A DNA stretch of 29,659 nt from an uncultured Mycoplasmatota bacterium (GTDB taxonomy: Bacteria; Bacillota_I; Bacilli_A; RF39; UBA660): assembly GCA_946494345.1 (NCBI GenBank), contig CAMMBX010000005.1, positions 1 through 29,659 on the forward strand, read 5' to 3'. A program made the position numbers and the translations under genes. This document shows, piece after piece, positions 24,990-29,659 of the stretch. The notes under the pieces were generated by a model, which worked only from the letters and a program-made list of their open reading frames with translations, ran no database searches and was not told the DNA's origin. Position 1 is the stretch's first letter, and each line of letters opens with the position of its first letter.

Positions 24990-26021
24990 TTACTTCTCTC
25001 CTTCTTGTTCAATTGTTTCATCTATATCTATATGAAGATTTATATCTTCTTCTGTAGGTAACTTATCAATAATATCTTTAGGCATATATTTGGAAATTTC
25101 ATAAGAACTAACACCAATTGGTTTGTTAATATCTTTTAGTGCATATTCAACCGAAAACTTGTCTTTTTCTCTGCATAGAATTATACCAATACTAGGATTA
25201 TCTAAATCACTTTTAATAATATCATCAACAGCTGATAAATAAAAATTAATCTTACCAGCATATTCAGGTTTGAATTTAGTATTTTTTAACTCAATAACAA
25301 TATAACAATGAAGTTTTGTATGATAAAACAGCATATCTATAAAATAATCTTCATTCCCAACGGTAATTTTGTATTGATTGCCAACGAAGCTAAATCCATT
25401 ACCTAATTCTAATAACACAGTTTTAATTTTTTCAACCATTGCTTGTTCTAATTCAGTTTCAATATAATTTTCTTTTAATGATGTTAAATTAAGAATATAT
25501 GGATCTTTCATAATTTCATTAGCTAAATCGCTTTGAGGACTGATTAATGTATCTCTAAAATTATTGGGCTTATCTCCTAAGACTTGTCTTTCATAAACTT
25601 TACTCTTTATTTGCAATGCTAATACATCATAACTCCAACCATTAATTGCAGTTTGATTCATATACCAAATTCTTTTTTCATCATCTTTTATTTTATCCAA
25701 TATCAAAACATTATGTGACCATGGAATTTGTGCAGACGCCGTCTGCACAAATTGATTTTTATTGCATTCTATATAATATTTTTTCATATTTTTTAAATTT
25801 CTAACTGAAAATCCCTTAATATTAGGAAAAGATACTTTTAGTTCAATTGCAAGTTCATCAATAAATTTATTTCCCCAAGAAGAATTTTCATATATTATTT
25901 GACCAAGATTATAATATAATTTTAGTAAGTTTTTATTAGCTTCTTTAAATATTTCTAATTGTGTATTCTTAATCTCACTCTTAATTTTTAATATTATTTT
26001 TTTAAAATCTTTCTCTAACAT
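24990..26021 (-). CDS. DUF1016/YhcG-type PDDEXK nuclease-like protein, 343 aa
   Basis: This is a YhcG-family protein. The N-terminal DUF1016 region (about residues 10-150) shows FSVRNLKNMKKYY, IPWSHNVLILDK and AINGWSYDVLALQI. A PDDEXK nuclease domain follows (about 180-320), with D229 in YFIDMLFYH and E244-x-K246 in IVIELKN as likely catalytic residues. In-vivo roles of the family are poorly known; defence or DNA repair have been suggested. The ATG at 26021 follows AGAGGTGG; a GTG three codons upstream is less likely. Such genes are scattered and often transferred. It lies between kinase genes and alaS and supplies the alaS ribosome binding site in its last codons. A perfect GC-rich 14-base palindrome lies in codons 90-100. 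Confidence 0.85.
   Translation of the reverse strand: MLEKDFKKIILKIKSEIKNTQLEIFKEANKNLLKLYYNLGQIIYENSSWGNKFIDELAIELKVSFPNIKGFSVRNLKNMKKYYIECNKNQFVQTASAQIPWSHNVLILDKIKDDEKRIWYMNQTAINGWSYDVLALQIKSKVYERQVLGDKPNNFRDTLISPQSDLANEIMKDPYILNLTSLKENYIETELEQAMVEKIKTVLLELGNGFSFVGNQYKITVGNEDYFIDMLFYHTKLHCYIVIELKNTKFKPEYAGKINFYLSAVDDIIKSDLDNPSIGIILCREKDKFSVEYALKDINKPIGVSSYEISKYMPKDIIDKLPTEEDINLHIDIDETIEQEGEK
25724..25752. repeat. Perfect GC-rich palindrome inside the DUF1016 gene
   Basis: AATTTGTGCAGACG (25724-25737) and CGTCTGCACAAATT (25739-25752) are exact inverted 14-base arms around one base. The core is far more GC-rich than its surroundings. It encodes residues near QFVQTASAQIP, just before the conserved WSHN motif. 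Confidence 0.9.
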
Positions 26022-26059
26022 TAATACCACCTCTAGAATTTGTTTTTATCTATACTAGC

Positions 26060-26088
26060 ATTATAAAAATTTGTATTAATACTTTCAT
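26060..26088 (-). promoter_or_regulatory. Possible promoter for the DUF1016 gene
   Basis: On the minus strand: ATGAAA (26083-26088), a 17-base spacer and a perfect TATAAT (26060-26065), about 38 bases upstream of the ATG. It would let this gene and alaS be made independently of the kinase pair. Confidence 0.4.
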
Positions 26089-26155
26089 ATTCTCCTTGAT
26101 ATTTTTTTGGAGTTGTGCAACAGTTCTTCACAACCTTATCTATAAAAGTTCTTAA

Positions 26156-26178
26156 TTTTGCCACCGCTAGTGGCAAAA
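26156..26178. repeat. GC-rich hairpin after the kinase pair
   Basis: TTTTGCCAC (26156-26164) and GTGGCAAAA (26170-26178) flank the loop CGCTA. It lies right behind the stop at 26180. No U-tract follows on the minus strand, so it is a poor intrinsic terminator. A 43-codon open frame from a GTG in the left arm (26164 to 26033, minus) has no ribosome binding site and matches nothing I know. Confidence 0.7.
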
Positions 26179-26179
26179 A

Positions 26180-26728
26180 TTACTCATTATCAATGCTTTC
26201 AAGTATCTCTTCTAATCTTTTATAAAAATCACATAGATCTCCATTATTTAAGATATAATAATCAGCAAAAGCAATAGGTCCTCCTTTAGCAGAATTTTCT
26301 ATCTCGGAAATATCTCTTTTAATAATATCTTCATTATTAAAAGGCCTATCAGGTCTATTACTTACTCTATTATATCTAATTTTCTTATCTGTGCAAATAC
26401 AAATAAGCTTTAAGTCTTTAAATTTATCTTTAAGTATTAAGTATTCATCCCAAGAGTATAATCCATCTAAAACAGTATCTCCTAACTTATAGGCTTCTTC
26501 TATTTTAGGAAGAAGTATTTTAGCAACGACACCCATACCATGTTCTTTTCGCAAGTTCTCACGAAATTCTTTTTGACTATCAGGAGTAATTTTTATTCCT
26601 GCTTCTTTCATTTTATCATAAATTACCCCACCAAAGTATATTTTTTTATAACCCTGATCTTCTAAATAAGTAGTCGCTACACTTTTACCACTTCCGCTCA
26701 TACCAACAACAGCGATTAATTTTTTCAT
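26180..26728 (-). CDS. P-loop kinase of the UPF0200/dephospho-CoA kinase-like group
   Basis: The 182-aa cytosolic P-loop protein begins with Walker A GMSGSGKS (residues 9-16, K15). It then shows IYFGGVIYDKMKEAGI, ENLRKEHGMGVVAKI, a DGLYSWDEY switch region and NRPDRPF, and ends with a FADYYILNNG strand. This order matches the UPF0200 nucleotide-kinase-like family (COG0237 type) seen mainly in archaea, related to CoaE. The substrate is unknown; a nucleotide or nucleoside monophosphate is likely. It overlaps the upstream kinase by four bases (ATGA), so the pair is co-translated. True CoaE or adenylate kinase are less likely given the missing signature lids. Confidence 0.78.
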   Translation of the reverse strand: MKKLIAVVGMSGSGKSVATTYLEDQGYKKIYFGGVIYDKMKEAGIKITPDSQKEFRENLRKEHGMGVVAKILLPKIEEAYKLGDTVLDGLYSWDEYLILKDKFKDLKLICICTDKKIRYNRVSNRPDRPFNNEDIIKRDISEIENSAKGGPIAFADYYILNNGDLCDFYKRLEEILESIDNE

Positions 26729-27273
26729 AATACTTCAACCTCGCTTTCGATATTCATTATCTTGTCCGCTTCTTTATATAAGTGTTCTTTGGTAGTATTT
26801 TCTATTACATAGTCATAATCATTATAGTTTTCCATATCAGTCTCAGTAATATGTTCTTTTTCTTTCTTAGTTAGTTTATTATCATAACCTTCTCTAATAA
26901 CATGAATTATCTTTATATCAGGAAATCTTTCTCTTAATAAGTTAAATTCACTAACAAGTCTTCCATCAGTAATGATAAAAACATCAAAGTAATGTTTTAA
27001 AATATCTATATCTTCACATAATCTATCTACTAAGAAAGTTTCTTTATGTAAAGTATTTCTAATTACTTCTATGCCCATTTCTTGTAAAAACTCTCTTGGC
27101 TTTTCACGCATATCACCATTCCAACTAAAATAGTTTTTAGCATATTCATATAAAGGTGATGTTATATGGAGAATGCAAGCGCTATCGCCTTTAAAATCAT
27201 ATTTAGTCTTCATATAACTTCCAAGTAAATCTTTACCACTACCAGCTTTACCTGCTAACAAAAATATTTTCAT
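26725..27273 (-). CDS. P-loop deoxynucleotide monophosphate kinase-like protein
   Basis: The 182-aa protein has Walker A GKAGSGKD (residues 8-15, K14) at its start. A REKPREFLQEMGIEVIR segment resembles phage-type dNMP kinases. VFIITDGRLVSEFNLLRER is a Walker B/DGR-like segment, and a Lys/Glu lid and a C-terminal YDYVIENTTKEHL strand follow. These support a nucleotide kinase of the deoxynucleotide monophosphate kinase-like fold; the exact substrate is not shown. It opens the operon with the second kinase, and its AGGAG site (27283-27287) lies in a leader that can fold into alternative structures. Confidence 0.72.
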   Translation of the reverse strand: MKIFLLAGKAGSGKDLLGSYMKTKYDFKGDSACILHITSPLYEYAKNYFSWNGDMREKPREFLQEMGIEVIRNTLHKETFLVDRLCEDIDILKHYFDVFIITDGRLVSEFNLLRERFPDIKIIHVIREGYDNKLTKKEKEHITETDMENYNDYDYVIENTTKEHLYKEADKIMNIESEVEVL

Positions 27274-27281
27274 CTAAACCA

Positions 27282-27351
27282 ACTCCTAAAATTACATAAA
27301 AAAGACCTCTGTAGGAGTGTATAGTACACGTTACCATCCTACTTTGGTCTT
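27282..27351 (-). promoter_or_regulatory. Structured leader RNA resembling a T-box antiterminator
   Basis: On the minus strand the leader folds into nested stems: AAGACC/GGTCTT (27346-27351 with 27302-27307), an AAA/AGA internal loop, then GTAGGA/TCCTAC (27337-27342 with 27311-27316). A seven-base bulge TGGTAAC (27330-27336) and GTGTA/TACAC with a CTA loop complete it. Helix, 7-base UGGN bulge, helix is the T-box antiterminator layout, and GGATGGTAACGTG is close to the T-box consensus. The 3' strand ACTCCTA (27312-27318) is also complementary to TAGGAGT (27282-27288), which contains the ribosome binding site. No normal Stem I or specifier loop is evident, so a T-box identity is unproven. Confidence 0.4.
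27298..27351 (-). terminator. Intrinsic terminator between the AI-2E gene and the kinase pair
   Basis: The same nested hairpin ends in GGTCTT and a run of six T on the minus strand (27298-27303). It can therefore terminate transcripts coming from the permease gene. This is the simplest reading of the element and may be its only function. Confidence 0.6.
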
Positions 27352-27427
27352 AATTTTGATAAAGGTCATCCCTACAAAACTCTAGAATTAGCTTTCCAAA
27401 AGGATCTTAGTTAATTTACACCAACCA

Positions 27428-28633
27428 TTAACTCTCTTCTATAAGATTTTCTTTTGTACTCTTTTCCTTCGTAGTTTTCTTATTTTTATTTTGATAATTA
27501 TTAAATGCTTCACCTAAACTAGAATGTTCCATTACAAACTCAAAAATTATCTTTATAGTAGCGATTACAGGTGTTGCAACTATCATTCCTATCATACCAA
27601 AGAAATAGTTAAAAAGCAAGAGTCCAAGCATAATTGTAACAGGATGAAGTTTCATAGTTTTACCCATAATTAATGGTTGATAGAAGTTATTTTCAAGTAA
27701 TTGACAAACTACTACTGATACTAAACAAAATATTCCTACCATTGGATCAATTGTAAAGCCGACAATTACAGCGGGAGCACCACCAATCCAAGGTCCAATA
27801 TATGGAATTACATCAGTAATAGCACAGAACAAGGCGAAAAGGAATGGAGCGGAAAGTCCTGATAGAGAAAAGCCAATAGATTGAGTTATGAAGACTAAGG
27901 CCATAATTACTAAGACACCACCAACATAGCTTCTAAGTTTACCATTAATACGACGCATTAAGTCTTTTGCTCCTTTATGCCAATCTCTTGGAATAATACT
28001 TAAAAGATGCCCTTCGAATTTACGAAAATCAAACAATAAGTAAAACCCTATCATTATTCCTAAAATAATATTAGTAGCACCATTTATAAAGCCTTTACCA
28101 AAGTTCCAAATAGTATTAGGTAAGGTATTAACTAAATCAGTACCAACACCTTCTATTTTGTCAAACATAGTATTTTTATAATTTTCAATTTGTTTACTAT
28201 CGCCAAGACTTTCAAACATATCACCAGCAAAGTCTTGAACATTATCAACGATATCAGGTACAACAGAAACAATATCAGTAATACCACTTGAGAATGTGGG
28301 AACAGTTAGAACAAGAATTAAAATAATACTACCAAAGATAATTAGGTATGTTAGGATGCAAGCAAGAACACGTGGCATTTTATGAGAAAACTTAGTAGCA
28401 AGAGGATCTAATAACCAAGCGATAACAAAGCCAATAAAGACCGGAGATATTACTGATAAAATAGTACCAATTATCCCAAGAATATTCCATTCTTTAATTA
28501 AATATGTGGCAAGTAGTACTGCAAGTATAATAACTAAAACTAAAATAAACTTTAATAAATTATTAGATGTATAAAAAAATCTATTAATAGCTTTATAATC
28601 TAATTCATTATCTTTATTATTTTTACGAAACAT
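27428..28633 (-). CDS. AI-2E family transporter (PF01594)
   Basis: This is a 401-aa polytopic membrane protein of the AI-2E exporter-like family (YdiK/YhhT/TqsA group). Two early membrane helices (about residues 29-47 and 52-75) end in the family motif ISPVFIGFVIAWLLDPL. A third helix (about 90-112) leads to a long external region with VPDIVDNVQ. A block of further helices follows (about 180-200, 237-300, 307-365) with PYIGPWIGGAPAVIVGF and LHPVTIMLGLLLFNYFFG. Members export AI-2, indole or ions, so the substrate is unknown. The ATG follows CGGAGGG. It is probably monocistronic, with a clear promoter. Confidence 0.9.
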   Translation of the reverse strand: MFRKNNKDNELDYKAINRFFYTSNNLLKFILVLVIILAVLLATYLIKEWNILGIIGTILSVISPVFIGFVIAWLLDPLATKFSHKMPRVLACILTYLIIFGSIILILVLTVPTFSSGITDIVSVVPDIVDNVQDFAGDMFESLGDSKQIENYKNTMFDKIEGVGTDLVNTLPNTIWNFGKGFINGATNIILGIMIGFYLLFDFRKFEGHLLSIIPRDWHKGAKDLMRRINGKLRSYVGGVLVIMALVFITQSIGFSLSGLSAPFLFALFCAITDVIPYIGPWIGGAPAVIVGFTIDPMVGIFCLVSVVVCQLLENNFYQPLIMGKTMKLHPVTIMLGLLLFNYFFGMIGMIVATPVIATIKIIFEFVMEHSSLGEAFNNYQNKNKKTTKEKSTKENLIEES

Positions 28634-28660
28634 ATAATCCCTCCGTTTTAATTATATTAT

Positions 28661-28689
28661 ATTTTAGCACAAACACCATTAAGAGTAAA
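28661..28689 (-). promoter_or_regulatory. Promoter for the AI-2E family gene
   Basis: On the minus strand: TTTACT (28684-28689), a 17-base spacer ending in extended TGC, and TAAAAT (28661-28666), about 27 bases upstream of the ATG. Confidence 0.55.
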
Positions 28690-28717
28690 TAATTCAATAT
28701 TTAGAAAGTCAAAATAA

Positions 28718-28760
28718 AAAGTTATAAACATTAGACAAATATCTAAACATTTATAACTTT
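28718..28760 (-). terminator. Long terminator hairpin of the surface-protein gene
   Basis: Perfect 11-bp arms AAAGTTATAAA / TTTATAACTTT (28718-28728, 28750-28760) with a smaller inner TTAGA/TCTAA stem. A T-rich tract follows on the minus strand. It lies 24 bases after the stop at 28785. Confidence 0.75.
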
Positions 28761-28784
28761 CAATAAATATCTATTATTTTAACT

Positions 28785-29659
28785 TTAAAGACTAGGGCTC
28801 ATTACGAGACGAAACGAATGACTACCACCACCACCAGCAGGATCACGAGCAAAGTAGAAGACACCAGCATTAGAAGCATCGTAATAGTTACCACCGCGTC
28901 CAAACCATGGGTAAGTAGTACTAATCATATACTGTGCATCACTATACCAGCCACTCGTTTCTGATAAAGCATGACTTAAACATTCTCCTCCATTACATGC
29001 TTGCCTTACATTATCACTTGTATATTTATCATAGTATTTGGCTTCAGGCATTGTTAATAATCCAGAACTACCTATTGTATCATTGTAATTACCCATGACA
29101 TATTCCCAGGCTCCTCCACTCGTATCATAAATTCCATAGATTGTTCCTGTGGTTGAAGCTCCTGTTCCTCCTGTACTCTCATCATACGTATATTGACATC
29201 CATAATCTGTATTCCCATTACTTGGGCTCCCATAACTACATCCTGTTATGAATTGCTCACTCTTGTTCTGATATACCTCTTTATTTGCGCCACTAAAATT
29301 CTCATTTCCTAACTTACCATATCGACTTTGTGAAAGGTATGCTACTACTCCCCATTCACTATTTTTCATTGTATGAGAGTTCATACTTTCACTAAATCCA
29401 TATCTATTTCCTGCGGCACTTACCTTTGTTGCTACTATATTAATATTATTTACATTTATATTTCGCCAACTCGTTACATTTGGTTTTATCATAGCATCTA
29501 AACTTGTTGTATTATCTCCTCCATTACTTGTACTTGGATTACTACTTGAAGTTTCAAACTTTCCTACCCATATGCCACTTAACTCTTCAGCACCAAAAGT
29601 AAAAGCATCAGGAGTATACCAACTATTAGATTGTATGCCATCGCTTACTACATACTTTG
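28785..29659 (-). CDS. Surface protein with FGE/C-type-lectin-like C-terminus, 5' end cut by window
   Basis: The frame stays open to the window edge, so at least 290 residues are seen and the start is missing. An internal Met at residue 56 (29492) should not be taken as the start. The visible part has a WYTPDAFTFGAEELSGIWVGKFE strand region, a Ser/Asn/Thr linker (about residues 36-52), then a domain with EWGVVAYLSQSRYGKLG, GIYDTSGGAWEYVMGNY, PWFGRGGNYYD and a closing SFRLVM. The GG-W-E, RGG and SFR motifs recall formylglycine-generating-enzyme/lectin folds, used for display of variable surfaces. I recall pilin-like and surface proteins of gut Firmicutes with such ends, but the missing N-terminus prevents a check. 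Codon use in the last 30 codons is unlike the rest. Confidence 0.7.
   Translation of the reverse strand, partial: KYVVSDGIQSNSWYTPDAFTFGAEELSGIWVGKFETSSSNPSTSNGGDNTTSLDAMIKPNVTSWRNINVNNINIVATKVSAAGNRYGFSESMNSHTMKNSEWGVVAYLSQSRYGKLGNENFSGANKEVYQNKSEQFITGCSYGSPSNGNTDYGCQYTYDESTGGTGASTTGTIYGIYDTSGGAWEYVMGNYNDTIGSSGLLTMPEAKYYDKYTSDNVRQACNGGECLSHALSETSGWYSDAQYMISTTYPWFGRGGNYYDASNAGVFYFARDPAGGGGSHSFRLVMSPSL

Noticed and set aside
26033..26164. 43-codon minus-strand frame between the kinase pair and DUF1016
   Set aside because: It starts inside a hairpin with no ribosome binding site and matches no family I recognise. It could be a gene remnant but cannot be supported.
27352..27433. T-box Stem I in the kinase leader
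   Set aside because: Two ordinary stems can be drawn, including AGTTAAT/ATTAACT (27409-27415, 27427-27433). The latter overlaps the permease stop, and no specifier loop or distal-loop motifs are visible.

Overview
The window is AT-rich DNA (roughly 70% A+T by eye) from a low-GC Gram-positive bacterium. Strong GGAGG-type ribosome binding sites, textbook sigma-A promoters and U-tract hairpins support this. Codon use looks standard: xerD ends on TGA, tryptophan is TGG, and GTG/TTG starts occur. Sporulation genes (spoIIM, spoIVB) next to xerD, deoB, nusB, xseA and xseB recall the Bacillus chromosome, where these genes lie in one broad region. Housekeeping genes are interleaved with many unknown helical or small membrane proteins. 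That fits an uncultured, gut-type member of the Bacilli/Mycoplasmatota-like lineages (RF39-like). The taxon is inference; the gene calls are not.

Layout. 1-2.5 kb: an unknown minus-strand gene, divergent from a xerD-deoB operon. 2.5-5.5 kb (minus): a DUF1540 Cys-rich mini-protein, a 445-base gene-free stretch, a single-pass membrane protein, an XRE regulator with a possible auto-operator, and mnmA. 5.6-8.2 kb: a large unknown helical protein, convergent spoIIM, and a 30-aa membrane peptide. 8.2-10.3 kb: two unknown genes, one with a suspected A8 frameshift, divergent from spoIVB across a shared inverted repeat. 10.3-13 kb (minus): nusB-xseA-xseB-DUF1653, then an unknown gene with its own promoter. 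13.2-18.7 kb (minus): unknown gene, mutS, HD-domain protein, membrane protein. 18.8-20 kb (plus): rarA. 20-27.4 kb (minus): a structured leader RNA, two P-loop kinases, a DUF1016/YhcG nuclease-like gene, alaS, holA and a further unknown gene. 27.4-29.7 kb (minus): an AI-2E-family permease and a surface protein cut by the window edge, whose C-terminus looks like a hypervariable lectin/FGE fold.

Functionally the window is mostly information processing: chromosome resolution (XerD), mismatch repair (MutS), stalled forks (RarA), exonuclease VII, clamp-loader delta (HolA), tRNA modification and charging (MnmA, AlaS) and antitermination (NusB), plus nucleoside salvage (DeoB) and two sporulation proteins. 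The points most worth a second look are the T-box-like leader RNA near 27.3 kb, the NNY-codon block near 28.85 kb, the GC-rich palindromes in and beside the DUF1016 gene, the A8 frameshift near 8.78 kb, and the divergent inverted repeat near 9.2 kb.
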